12,381 bases of DNA. Source: Acidobacteriaceae bacterium (lineage in GTDB: Bacteria > Acidobacteriota > Terriglobia > Terriglobales > Acidobacteriaceae). Position 1 is the stretch's first letter. Each line of letters opens with the position of its first letter. The notes under the pieces were generated by a model that was not told the DNA's origin, did not search any database, and worked only from the letters and a program-made list of their open reading frames with translations. The translations under genes and the position numbers were made by a program. This document shows, piece by piece, positions 1 to 6,349 of this stretch. The stretch is taken from assembly GCA_030042915.1 (NCBI GenBank), contig JASHYS010000272.1:1-12381 (forward strand). Reading direction: 5' to 3'.

Positions 1-176
1 TTGGTGAGCGCGGCGCGATAAGCCTTGTCGCCGTCAGGGCCGAGCCTGGCGCGCTCAATGTCGCCCGCGCCGCCGTGCACCACGATGGCCCAATGACGGG
101 GTTGCGCCTGTTGTGCGGCCGCCGATGCGGCAATCATCAGTCCTCCAAGGATCACTCCGTTCATCCATTTCATCAT
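1..176 (-). CDS. Isoaspartyl peptidase / L-asparaginase (Ntn-hydrolase), N-terminal part, exported
   Basis: Partial gene: only the first 58 codons are in the window and the rest runs off the left edge. The protein opens with a short charged end and a hydrophobic stretch (VILGGLMIAASAAAQQ, about residues 8-23) that looks like a cleavable signal peptide. It continues with WAIVVHGGAGDIERARLGP, the characteristic N-terminal strand of the plant-type (type 2) asparaginase / beta-aspartyl peptidase family. These enzymes hydrolyse isoaspartyl dipeptides and asparagine after autocleavage at a threonine, which lies outside the window. The signal peptide implies action in the periplasm. Two ATG codons are adjacent (174-176 and 171-173). 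The GGAGGG box at 181-186 is 4 nt from the first and 7 nt from the second, so initiation at 173 is equally possible. It is transcribed divergently from the methyltransferase gene at 327. Confidence 0.85.
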   Translation of the reverse strand, partial: MMKWMNGVILGGLMIAASAAAQQAQPRHWAIVVHGGAGDIERARLGPDGDKAYRAALT

Positions 177-241
177 CCGACCCTCCGGCATGATTCCAGC
201 GATGAGCGCTTCTCTCTCTTCGCGCGGCAATGCCCCTACCA

Positions 242-250
242 TGCTATAAC
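242..250 (+). promoter_or_regulatory. Candidate extended -10 promoter for the ICMT-like gene
   Basis: In the divergent gap 177-326, TATAAC at 245-250 is preceded by TG at 242-243, giving the TGn extended -10 arrangement. I see no good -35 box at 16-18 bp, which extended -10 promoters do not strictly need. The predicted start of transcription is near 257, giving a leader of about 70 nt before the TTG at 327. This rests on sequence match only. Confidence 0.35.
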
Positions 251-326
251 GTGCTCGCGATTCGCAGCTTCTGAAGCGGCGCAATGACGGTAAGATTGTT
301 CTGAAATCCCCGAACGGAGACAGAAT

Positions 327-740
327 TTGAAGCTCAACATGATGACGCTGGTTGCGATCGTGGCGGCGCTGGCGCTCCTTGCCGTACAGGTAACCCGCTT
401 TCCGTGGGACGCGGCGCGCATTGCCGGAATTGCCATCGCGCTTCCGTCACTCTGTCTGTTCGTGGTGGCGCGCGTGCAGCTGGGGCGAGCTTTCAGCGTG
501 CGCGCCAAAGCAAGCATCCTGGTCACGACCGGCCTTTACGCGCGCATTCGCAACCCGATTTATGTATTCGGCGGGCTCATGGCTCTGGGCATCATCATCT
601 GGACGGAACGGCCATGGCTGCTTCTGATCTTCGTGGTGCTGATTCCCGCGCAGATCGTCCGCGTGAGAAAAGAGGAACAGGTGCTGACCGAGAAATTCGG
701 CGCGGCCTATCTAGAATACAAGCAGAAGACCTGGTTCTGA
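327..740 (+). CDS. ICMT-like (isoprenylcysteine carboxyl methyltransferase family) membrane protein
   Basis: A 137-residue integral membrane protein with hydrophobic segments at about residues 5-22, 31-49, 78-92 and 97-111. The C-terminal half carries the family hallmarks: GLYARIRNPIY (69-79), then RVRKEEQVLTEKFG (112-125) and YLEYKQKTWF at the end. This corresponds to the SAM-binding pocket pattern R-P/N-x-Y ... EE-x-L ... F-G-x-x-Y of isoprenylcysteine carboxyl methyltransferase and phospholipid methyltransferase relatives. Bacterial members methylate largely unknown acceptors, so the substrate cannot be named. The start is a TTG at 327 with GGAG at 316-319, 7 nt away. In-frame ATG codons at 339 and 342 are alternatives but have no such box. 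The gene converges on the pfkB-type kinase. Confidence 0.82.
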   Translation: MKLNMMTLVAIVAALALLAVQVTRFPWDAARIAGIAIALPSLCLFVVARVQLGRAFSVRAKASILVTTGLYARIRNPIYVFGGLMALGIIIWTERPWLLLIFVVLIPAQIVRVRKEEQVLTEKFGAAYLEYKQKTWF

Positions 741-742
741 GC

Positions 743-763
743 CGCTTCGCCGGCGAGGAAGCG
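743..763. terminator. Possible bidirectional hairpin between converging genes
   Basis: In the 50-bp gap between the two converging genes, CGCTTC (743-748) can pair with GAAGCG (758-763) around the palindromic core TCGCCGGCGA (747-756). There is no T-run on either side, so it is at best a weak or factor-assisted terminator serving both genes. Confidence 0.3.
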
Positions 764-790
764 ATCGTCGAAAAGCCGGCTGCAAGAAGT

Positions 791-1702
791 TCAGGCGCTG
801 GCACGCATGGAGCCGGCCCTGGGCGCAAGTTCGGGGGCCAGTCGGGCAGTCGCCCACGCTCGTGTGCCGTTGTAGCGGCAGGATTCCGCTGCGATCTCCG
901 CTGCCTCGGCTAGCGCCTCGACGAACCCGTGCCCGATGGCCGCAAAGTGACAGTACGCGCCGTGAAAAACGTCGCCGGCGCCCATGGTGTCGACTACTTC
1001 GACCTCGGGAACGCGCAGAGTCCCCGACGATGCGCCGGAGGCAAAGTGAATCGGTTGCGATCCATCCGTGATGGCGACGTTGGTGACACCGGATTCTTTG
1101 AGCAGCTGGATGACAGCCTCTTTGGATGAGCACTTGGGAGGCCGAAAATCGGCGCTGCATATGGCGGTTTGCACATTCTTCAGCAGCTCGTCCGTTCCCG
1201 GCTTCCAGCTGCCGCCGTCGAGCACGACCGGAATGTTTTGGCCGCGCGCGCCTTTGGCCCAGGCCTGGCACGCCTGCATATAGTGGCCATCAACCAGCAC
1301 GATCCGGCAGCCCTTGCACAGAGCGGCGTTGAATTCGGCATGGAGGTCAGGCGAGTCGACCCGGAGAGCACCGGCCGAGACGACGTTGCGGCTGCCCTTG
1401 CGGTCGACACAGACTGAAGCGATGGATGGGACTTCGTCGAAGCTCGGACTCAGATCGACAAGCTGCACCGCGTACCTCTGAAGTTCGTCGCGGACCATGC
1501 GAGTAAGCGGATGCCGGCCAACAGCGGTGACCAGAGAAGCCTGGCCGCCGAGATGAGCGAAGGTGATGGCGGCGTTGGTGGCAGGACCGCCTATATACAC
1601 ATCCTGGCTGTGCGCGGTGACCTTTGCATTCGCTTTAGGAAACACATCGACGCCATACACAACATCGATGGTCGACAATCCGATAAAAATTCCCTGCGTC
1701 AT
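791..1702 (-). CDS. PfkB-family carbohydrate kinase
   Basis: A 303-residue cytosolic sugar kinase of the ribokinase/PfkB superfamily, of usual length. The N-terminal substrate-binding signature is GGPATNAAITFAHLGG (38-53). The C-terminal ATP-binding signature is VDTMGAGDVFHGAY (237-250), with GAGD forming the anion hole and Asp244 the catalytic base. The middle contains VLDGGSWKPGT (160-170), seen in some uncharacterised members. Family members phosphorylate sugars, nucleosides or sugar phosphates, and the acceptor here cannot be read from sequence. The ATG at 1702 is preceded by AGGA about 8 nt upstream. The gene is divergent from a glycerol-facilitator-type channel, which could hint at uptake of a polyol or sugar followed by phosphorylation. 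That link is inference only; glycerol kinase itself belongs to another fold family (FGGY). Confidence 0.9.
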   Translation of the reverse strand: MTQGIFIGLSTIDVVYGVDVFPKANAKVTAHSQDVYIGGPATNAAITFAHLGGQASLVTAVGRHPLTRMVRDELQRYAVQLVDLSPSFDEVPSIASVCVDRKGSRNVVSAGALRVDSPDLHAEFNAALCKGCRIVLVDGHYMQACQAWAKGARGQNIPVVLDGGSWKPGTDELLKNVQTAICSADFRPPKCSSKEAVIQLLKESGVTNVAITDGSQPIHFASGASSGTLRVPEVEVVDTMGAGDVFHGAYCHFAAIGHGFVEALAEAAEIAAESCRYNGTRAWATARLAPELAPRAGSMRASA

Positions 1703-1837
1703 AATTTATTTCCTGGGGAGCACATTGAGCTGCCTGAAATGTATCTAGCGTGCGCGCCGGATCTTCCCGGCCAACATTTCCTACATTCTAACCATCAGTG
1801 CGTCCATTTGCTTGGCGAAGCGGGGGCCCAGGTTAGA

Positions 1838-1851
1838 GAATGCTTGCATTC
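1838..1851. promoter_or_regulatory. Perfect inverted repeat upstream of the aquaporin gene
   Basis: GAATGC TT GCATTC is an exact 6-2-6 inverted repeat in the 224-bp divergent gap 1703-1926, 75 bp before the channel start. Its size and place suit an operator for a dimeric regulator, but no regulator is encoded nearby. I saw no convincing -10/-35 pair for either gene in this gap. Confidence 0.25.
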
Positions 1852-1926
1852 CAGGAGTTCAGTGGAGAGCTGCGCGCTGCTGGGACCGCACGGCGCCATC
1901 AACAGCAATCCCACAAGGGAGATTGG

Positions 1927-2655
1927 ATGCATTCTGTCTGGCTTGGAGAGTTTATGGGTACGCTGGTCCTGGTGCTGCTGGGCGACGGCGTATGCGCCGG
2001 TGTGACGCTGCGCAAATCGTACGCGGCAGATGCCGGCTGGATGGTGATTACCACTGGCTGGGCGCTGGCGGTGCTCTGCGGCGTGATGGTGGCACAGGCG
2101 TTCGGCAGCCCGGGAGCACACATCAATCCCGCCGTTACGCTGGCCCTTGCGGTGGTGAGCGGAAGTTATGGACAGATTCCGGTCTACTGGTCGGCGCAGA
2201 TCCTGGGCGCCATGTGCGGCGCCTTGTTGGTGGTGCTGCACTATGCGCCGCACTGGAAGCTTACGCCTGATCCCGTAGCTAAACTGAGCGTCTTCTGCAC
2301 CAAGCCGGCGGTTCGCAGCACCGCCGCCAACGTTGCCAGCGAAATGATCGGGACAGCGACGCTGGTGCTGGTGGTGGGAGCGATCTTTTCGCACGGAGTG
2401 GCCATGAACGGTCCTGCGCCCGGACTGGGGCCTTGGCTGGTAGGCAGCCTGGTGTGGGGCATCGGGCTGTCGCTGGGCGCGACCACCGGATATGCGATCA
2501 ACCCCGCACGCGACCTGGGTCCGCGCGTGGTCCATGCTCTGCTGCCGATTCCGGGCAAAGGGGGATCGGACTGGAGCTACGCGTGGATTCCCGTTCTCGG
2601 CCCTCTTGCCGGAGGCGCGCTGGCAGGAGTGCTCCTGCACTTCGCGCATTTGTAG
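1927..2655 (+). CDS. glpF: MIP-family channel, glycerol facilitator type (GlpF-like aquaglyceroporin)
   Basis: A 242-residue inner-membrane channel with six hydrophobic segments and the two half-helix NPA motifs of the major intrinsic protein family: GAHINPAVT (63-71) and YAINPARDLGPR (189-200). Asp after the second NPAR (Asp196) is the residue that separates glycerol facilitators from strict water channels. Arg195 forms part of the selectivity filter. It probably lets glycerol or other small uncharged solutes pass. I chose the ATG at 1927 because AAGGGAG (1915-1921) lies 5 nt upstream and the protein then starts directly with the first membrane helix (MHSVWLGEFMGTL). The longer reading from 1840 would add 29 polar residues unlike the family. 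No glycerol kinase or dehydrogenase lies beside it. The divergent neighbour is a PfkB-type kinase. Confidence 0.88.
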   Translation: MHSVWLGEFMGTLVLVLLGDGVCAGVTLRKSYAADAGWMVITTGWALAVLCGVMVAQAFGSPGAHINPAVTLALAVVSGSYGQIPVYWSAQILGAMCGALLVVLHYAPHWKLTPDPVAKLSVFCTKPAVRSTAANVASEMIGTATLVLVVGAIFSHGVAMNGPAPGLGPWLVGSLVWGIGLSLGATTGYAINPARDLGPRVVHALLPIPGKGGSDWSYAWIPVLGPLAGGALAGVLLHFAHL

Positions 2656-2741
2656 CGCAGAGTGGCTAGTACGGATTCAGTCTCTTTTTCCACACTGGCC
2701 GGGGCCGCGTGAGGATTTCCGTCTCAATTTGGCGCCAGCGC

Positions 2742-3473
2742 TCACTCCAGGCAAGATGCCGCAACAGCCAGCGCGGCGATAGCGGCGGTTTCGGCGCGCA
2801 TGATGCGCGGGCCCAGCGATACCGCGCGCCATCCATTGGCATCGAAGAGCGCCTCCTCCGCGGGCGACCATCCGCCTTCGGGGCCGATGGCGATTTCAAG
2901 CGCGGGCATCTCGCTTCCAGCTTCCGCGACTGCCGCGTCGATGGCATGACGCAGAGTTGTTGTCCGTTCCTGCTCGGCGAGCACGATGCGAGCGGAAGTG
3001 GAAGCCGCGCGAACGCGATCAGCTAAAGCAACCGGATCGTGAATCAGGGGCATGTCCGAGCGGCGCGCCTGCTGCGATGCCTCGTGCGCGATGCGGCGCC
3101 AGCGATCGGCTCGCTTCAGCGCGGCCTGCGCCAGGTGCTTGTCGGTTCGCTGCGCGATGACGGGAGCGAGCGCCGCGACGCCCAGCTCAGTCGCTTTCTC
3201 GATGGCCCATTCCATGCGATCGAACTTGTAGACAGATAACACCAAAGTAATGGGCAGCGCGGGTTCAGCTGGAACTTCGGCGAGCAGCGTGAAGCGAACT
3301 TCGGCCGGTGCAACCGCAGCGACCTGGGCGTGGAAAACATGTCCGCCGGCGACGACGTCGGCTTCAGCGCCCGGCCGCACGCGCAGAACGCGCGCCAGGT
3401 GCTCAGCCTGCACTCCTGCGATGGTTGCGGTGGTCTCGTCCCAATCTTCAGCAATCCAGCGGCGGCGGGTCAT
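2742..3473 (-). CDS. rsmE: 16S rRNA m3U1498 methyltransferase RsmE
   Basis: A 243-residue SPOUT-class methyltransferase that uses SAM to methylate N3 of U1498 in 16S rRNA of the assembled 30S subunit. It has an N-terminal PUA-like RNA-binding part (about 1-65). The knotted catalytic domain follows: EKATELGV (92-99), EASQQARR (131-138), IGPEGGWSPAEE (196-207) and LGPRIMRAETAAIAAL (220-235), the last two forming the SAM-binding trefoil knot. Length matches E. coli RsmE (243 aa). The ATG at 3473 has AAAAGGA ending 2 nt upstream, a tight but usable ribosome site. The gene appears monocistronic. The hairpin at 3545-3584 separates it from the lysine-rich peptide unit upstream. Confidence 0.95.
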   Translation of the reverse strand: MTRRRWIAEDWDETTATIAGVQAEHLARVLRVRPGAEADVVAGGHVFHAQVAAVAPAEVRFTLLAEVPAEPALPITLVLSVYKFDRMEWAIEKATELGVAALAPVIAQRTDKHLAQAALKRADRWRRIAHEASQQARRSDMPLIHDPVALADRVRAASTSARIVLAEQERTTTLRHAIDAAVAEAGSEMPALEIAIGPEGGWSPAEEALFDANGWRAVSLGPRIMRAETAAIAALAVAASCLE

Positions 3474-3544
3474 GGTCCTTTTGTGGCACTGTCTCCAACT
3501 GAAGTGTGCGGCGCGCCGGAATGAACGCGCTGATTTGCCGCATA

Positions 3545-3584
3545 AACACTAAGGGGAACGCTTTGAGCGTCCCCCTAAAGTGTT
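3545..3584 (-). terminator. Strong hairpin terminator after the lysine-rich peptide gene
   Basis: A 40-nt inverted repeat: AACACT (3545-3550) pairs with AGTGTT (3579-3584), and AGGGGAACGCT (3551-3561) pairs with AGCGTCCCCCT (3566-3576) around a short loop. On the minus strand it ends in GTGTTT, a short T-run only. It begins 23 nt past the stop of the lysine-rich peptide gene and would insulate rsmE from its strong promoter. Confidence 0.75.
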
Positions 3585-3606
3585 GCCTTTCGGGTTATTC
3601 GGTCCG

Positions 3607-3675
3607 CTACTTCTTCTTCGCGGACTTCTTGGCGGTCTTTTTCGCCTTCTTCGCTGGTTTCTTCTTGGTTGCCAT
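3607..3675 (-). CDS. 22-residue lysine/alanine-rich basic peptide (histone H1-like tail)
   Basis: A very short gene encoding MATKKKPAKKAKKTAKKSAKKK: 12 lysines and 5 alanines in 22 residues, with no acidic residue. The K-K-x-A-K-K pattern resembles histone H1 tails and the lysine-rich tails of bacterial nucleoid proteins, so nucleic-acid binding is the natural guess; its function is unknown. Support for it being real: a near-consensus promoter at 3741-3769, GGGAG at 3686-3690 10 nt before the ATG, no other in-frame ATG, GTG or TTG between the predicted transcript start and this ATG, and a strong hairpin just after the stop. The unit stands alone between rsmE and sdaA. A non-coding small RNA made from the same promoter would be the alternative. 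Confidence 0.65.
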   Translation of the reverse strand: MATKKKPAKKAKKTAKKSAKKK

Positions 3676-3740
3676 TTTGCCTATTCTCCCTTTTCGATGG
3701 GTTGCATCGAGTCTGCAATCTAGAAACTGCAGTTGAAGAA

Positions 3741-3769
3741 TGTATAGATTCACAAGAGGTCGATGTCAA
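3741..3769 (-). promoter_or_regulatory. Near-consensus sigma70 promoter for the lysine-rich peptide gene
   Basis: Read on the minus strand: a perfect -35 box TTGACA (3769-3764), a 17-bp spacer (3763-3747) and TATACA as -10 (3746-3741). The transcript should begin near 3734, leaving a leader of about 58 nt before the ATG at 3675. It is the best promoter match I found in the window. Confidence 0.7.
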
Positions 3770-3983
3770 GAGAAAAACGACGTAAGAGTGAAAAAAAGAT
3801 CAACACCGATTTGGAGGCAAAACGGCGTTGGCGACCGAACGCGAGAGCAAATTCGGCGCGCCGAGAAAAATTTTGCGCATTCGCGCCGCGCGCATCGAAA
3901 TTTCGAGCAGACGCGAATCAACGATTCAGGCAGCGCCGATGCGGTGATTCGCGAGGATCGCACCGTGCGCTTGAGCGGCGCCG
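3770..3983. other. Non-coding gap upstream of the peptide promoter and downstream of sdaA
   Basis: I see no convincing gene in these 214 bp; the open frames on both strands have arbitrary composition. It holds several palindromes: TCGAAATTTCGA (3895-3906), GAATC AAC GATTC (3915-3927), and a two-tier fold next to the sdaA stop in which GCGCCG (3933-3938) pairs with CGGCGC (3976-3981) and CGGTG (3942-3946) with CACCG (3961-3965). The last could end the sdaA transcript, although no T-run follows. Confidence 0.4.
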
Positions 3984-5411
3984 TCAGCACTCGATCACAT
4001 TCAGCGCAAGGCCGGCGAGGCTGGTTTCCTTGTAGCGCGACTGCATATCGAGGCCGGTGAGATACATGGTGCGGATCACCTGATCGAGTGACACTTTGTG
4101 GCTTTCCGGTTCGTTCATGGCCAACCGCGCGGCTTGCACCGCCTTGGCCGCTCCCATGGCATTGCGCTCGATGCAGGGTATCTGCACGAGCCCGCCGATG
4201 GGATCACATGTCATGCCCAGGTTGTGCTCCATGGCGATTTCAGCAGCATGTTCGATTTGGCCGTCGTTGCCGCCGAGTGCGGAGGTGAGTCCTCCAGCAG
4301 CCATGGAGCAGGCCACGCCCACTTCGCCCTGGCATCCAACCTCGGCGCCGCTGATGGAAGCGTTCTCCTTGTACAAGACGCCGATGGCCGCCGAAGTGAG
4401 AAAGAAGCGGATGATGCCTTCTTCATCGGAGCCGGAGACGAAGCGGCGATAGTAGAGCGCAACCGCGGGAACCACGCCCGCAGCGCCGTTGGTGGGCGCG
4501 GTGACCACGCGTCCGCCGGCGGCGTTCTCTTCATTGACCGCCATGGCGTAAACGGTGACCCAGTCGAGCGGAGCCAGCGGATCGCCTTGCTTTCCGCTGG
4601 CATCGCGCGCGCGCAGGCGTTCGGCGAGCCGGTGAGCGCGGCGGCGAACCTCGAGTCCGCCGGGCAGAATGCCTTCGGTGGCGATGCCGCGCTCCACGCA
4701 GGCCTGCATCGCCTCCCAGATCCTGGTAATGCCTGCGCGCACGCGCGCTTCAGTGGCTTCCTGGCTCGCGCCCGGATCAACAATGCGTTGGCGCTCGCAC
4801 TCGTTGGCCAGCATCACGCGGTCGATAGAGAGCGAGTGAGTGCGGGCGATTTCAAGCAGCTCAGCGGCGCTGTGGAATGGGTAAGGGAGCTGGATGCCGG
4901 ATTCGCCTGTGGTCAGGCCGGCCGTGCCATCCTCGGCGATAAAACCACCGCCCACAGAAAAAAATGTGCGCTCAGCCAGGACCGCGCCTTGGCTGTCGAA
5001 TGCGGTGAACCGGACTCCGTTGGGATGCTGCGTATGTGCGCCGGGAGGAAACATCTGGTCACGATGGAAAACCAAGTCGCGCGCTTCATCGAAGGCAATG
5101 GAGCGCGAGCCGGCGAGGTCGATGCGCCGGGACGCGCGAATCGCCGCAACCGTGGACTCAATGGCTGCGGGATCGATGGCGGAAGGCTCATTTCCTGCCA
5201 GGCCGAGAAGAATGGCGCGATCGGTGGCGTGGCCCATGCCGGTGAGAGCGAGAGAACCGTACAAATCTGTCTGGACGCGAGCTGTCTGTCCGAGCAGATC
5301 TGTGTCGCGCAGCCCTTGCGCAAAGCGGCAAGCCGCGCGCATCGGCCCCATGGTGTGCGAACTGGAGGGGCCGACGCCGATCTTGTAAAGATCGAAGAGG
5401 CTTGTCGTCAC
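3984..5411 (-). CDS. sdaA: L-serine ammonia-lyase, iron-sulfur dependent, single chain
   Basis: A 475-residue cytosolic enzyme that deaminates L-serine to pyruvate and ammonia with a 4Fe-4S cluster. The N-terminal beta domain starts with [21 protein letters not shown] (4-24), matching E. coli SdaA from its second residue onward. The alpha domain carries the cluster cysteines Cys360 (EVGCQGEVG), Cys402 (MTCDPIGG) and Cys413 (QIPCIERN). Their spacing of 42 and 11 residues equals that described for the Legionella enzyme. The protein ends in cysteine (Cys475), 62 residues after Cys413, as in the Legionella enzyme where the C-terminal Cys acts as the fourth cluster ligand. The start is GTG at 5411. 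There is no ribosome site, but TACAAT lies 7 nt upstream, so the mRNA is probably leaderless. It lies 98 bp downstream of mlaF. Confidence 0.95.
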   Translation of the reverse strand: MTTSLFDLYKIGVGPSSSHTMGPMRAACRFAQGLRDTDLLGQTARVQTDLYGSLALTGMGHATDRAILLGLAGNEPSAIDPAAIESTVAAIRASRRIDLAGSRSIAFDEARDLVFHRDQMFPPGAHTQHPNGVRFTAFDSQGAVLAERTFFSVGGGFIAEDGTAGLTTGESGIQLPYPFHSAAELLEIARTHSLSIDRVMLANECERQRIVDPGASQEATEARVRAGITRIWEAMQACVERGIATEGILPGGLEVRRRAHRLAERLRARDASGKQGDPLAPLDWVTVYAMAVNEENAAGGRVVTAPTNGAAGVVPAVALYYRRFVSGSDEEGIIRFFLTSAAIGVLYKENASISGAEVGCQGEVGVACSMAAGGLTSALGGNDGQIEHAAEIAMEHNLGMTCDPIGGLVQIPCIERNAMGAAKAVQAARLAMNEPESHKVSLDQVIRTMYLTGLDMQSRYKETSLAGLALNVIEC

Positions 5412-5418
5412 GGATCAG

Positions 5419-5424
5419 ATTGTA
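5419..5424 (-). promoter_or_regulatory. TACAAT -10 box directly upstream of sdaA (leaderless start)
   Basis: TACAAT on the minus strand ends 7 nt before the GTG start codon, so transcription should begin at or next to the first base of the GTG. No purine-rich ribosome site is present. No good -35 match stands 16-18 bp upstream, so the promoter may be weak or need an activator. Confidence 0.5.
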
Positions 5425-5432
5425 AAGACAGA

Positions 5433-5476
5433 GAGCAGGCAATAGCCAGTAGCCCAAGAGAACAGGGAGCAGGCAA
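5433..5476. repeat. Short direct repeat in the mlaF-sdaA gap
   Basis: GAGCAGGCAA occurs exactly at 5433-5442 and 5467-5476, 34 bp apart, just upstream of the sdaA promoter element. It could be a paired regulator site or chance. A short hairpin, GCGCCA GA TGGCGC (5494-5507), follows the mlaF stop and lacks a T-run. Confidence 0.3.
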
Positions 5477-5509
5477 GCGGGGGATTTCAGCCGGCGCCAG
5501 ATGGCGCAT

Positions 5510-6349
5510 TTACTCGAGAAACTCGCGGACGAACTGGTTTTGGCTGTGGACCAGTTCGTGGAGGGAGCCATCGAAGATGAGATGACCTTCATCGAGCATG
5601 AGAAATGTGGTGTCGGGATTGAACTGGCCCTCAGGGAGCGGGACCATGCGCTCCTGTTCGGCATCGTAGCGGTGATTGCAGAGGGTAAAAGCGTCCTGAA
5701 GGCGGTGAGTGACCAACAGCGATGGGGTCTTGCGCACGTCGCGCTGCTTCACGATGAGTTCGATGATGGTGTTGGAAGTGACGGGGTCGAGGCCGCCGGT
5801 GGGAGAGTCGTAGAGGATAAGCTCCGGCTGGTGGATGAGAGCGCGAGCGATGGCGACACGGCGCTTCATACCCCCGGAAAGACTGGGCGGAAACAGAGCA
5901 AAAGTTTCGTCCAGCCCGACAAAGTGGAGCTCTTCGCGGACGCGGCGGTCGATTTCGTCGTCGGGCGCGCCCTCCTGAATCAGCTGGTAGCCAACATTGT
6001 CGCGCACGCTGAGAGAGTCGAAGAGAGCCCCCTCCTGGAAGACCATGCCGGCGCGGGCGCGCAGGGGGAAGAGCTCCTGCTCAGGCATCTGAGAAATGTC
6101 TTCGCCGAACAAAACAACGCTTCCGTCCAGCGGGCGAAGCAGCCCGATGATGAGCTTGAGGAGCACGCTCTTGCCCACGCCGGCCGGCCCCAGGAGGACG
6201 CGGGTCTCAGCCGGCCCAACGTTGAAAGTGATGCCTTGAAAGACCGGTGGCCCATCGAAGGCGACAGAGACATTGTGCAGGGCAACGACTGGCCCGGATC
6301 GGGAAGCAGGGACGGGCGCAGGGGGCGCCGGCGTGGCAAGGTCGCTCAT
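5510..6349 (-). CDS. mlaF: MlaF-type ABC transporter ATP-binding protein
   Basis: A 279-residue ATPase subunit of an Mla-type (MCE-associated) lipid transporter at the inner membrane, which powers phospholipid movement between inner and outer membranes. Visible motifs: Walker A GPAGVGKS (54-61), Q-loop Gln105, signature LSGGMKRR (157-164), Walker B LILYD (177-181), D-loop GGLDP (185-189), H-loop His215. Two oddities: Walker B is followed by Ser182 (DSPTGGLDP) where the catalytic glutamate normally stands, and about 20 extra residues (roughly 228-248) lie between the H-loop and the final strands. There is also a proline-rich N-terminal extension of about 19 residues. The ATG overlaps the mlaE stop by 4 nt, so the two are translationally coupled. 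Assignment to MlaF rather than a generic ABC ATPase rests on the adjacent MlaE. Confidence 0.9.
   Translation of the reverse strand: MSDLATPAPPAPVPASRSGPVVALHNVSVAFDGPPVFQGITFNVGPAETRVLLGPAGVGKSVLLKLIIGLLRPLDGSVVLFGEDISQMPEQELFPLRARAGMVFQEGALFDSLSVRDNVGYQLIQEGAPDDEIDRRVREELHFVGLDETFALFPPSLSGGMKRRVAIARALIHQPELILYDSPTGGLDPVTSNTIIELIVKQRDVRKTPSLLVTHRLQDAFTLCNHRYDAEQERMVPLPEGQFNPDTTFLMLDEGHLIFDGSLHELVHSQNQFVREFLE

Noticed and set aside
1840..1926. Longer N-terminus for the aquaporin, starting at ATG 1840
   Set aside because: It adds 29 polar residues not seen in the family and lacks a ribosome site, whereas ATG 1927 has AAGGGAG at good spacing.
2656..2741. Search for a terminator or small gene between the converging aquaporin and rsmE genes
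   Set aside because: No convincing inverted repeat with a T-run and no plausible frame were seen in these 86 bp.
3763..4035. Plus-strand basic open frame of 90 codons (begins SREKRRKSEKK)
   Set aside because: It starts inside the lysine-rich gene's promoter on the other strand and runs antisense into sdaA. It has no ribosome site, and its charge probably reflects local base composition.
4098..5585. Plus-strand open frame of 495 codons opposite sdaA
   Set aside because: It is the complementary strand of a gene with clear serine dehydratase motifs. Long antisense frames are common in GC-rich DNA, and this one shows no domain.
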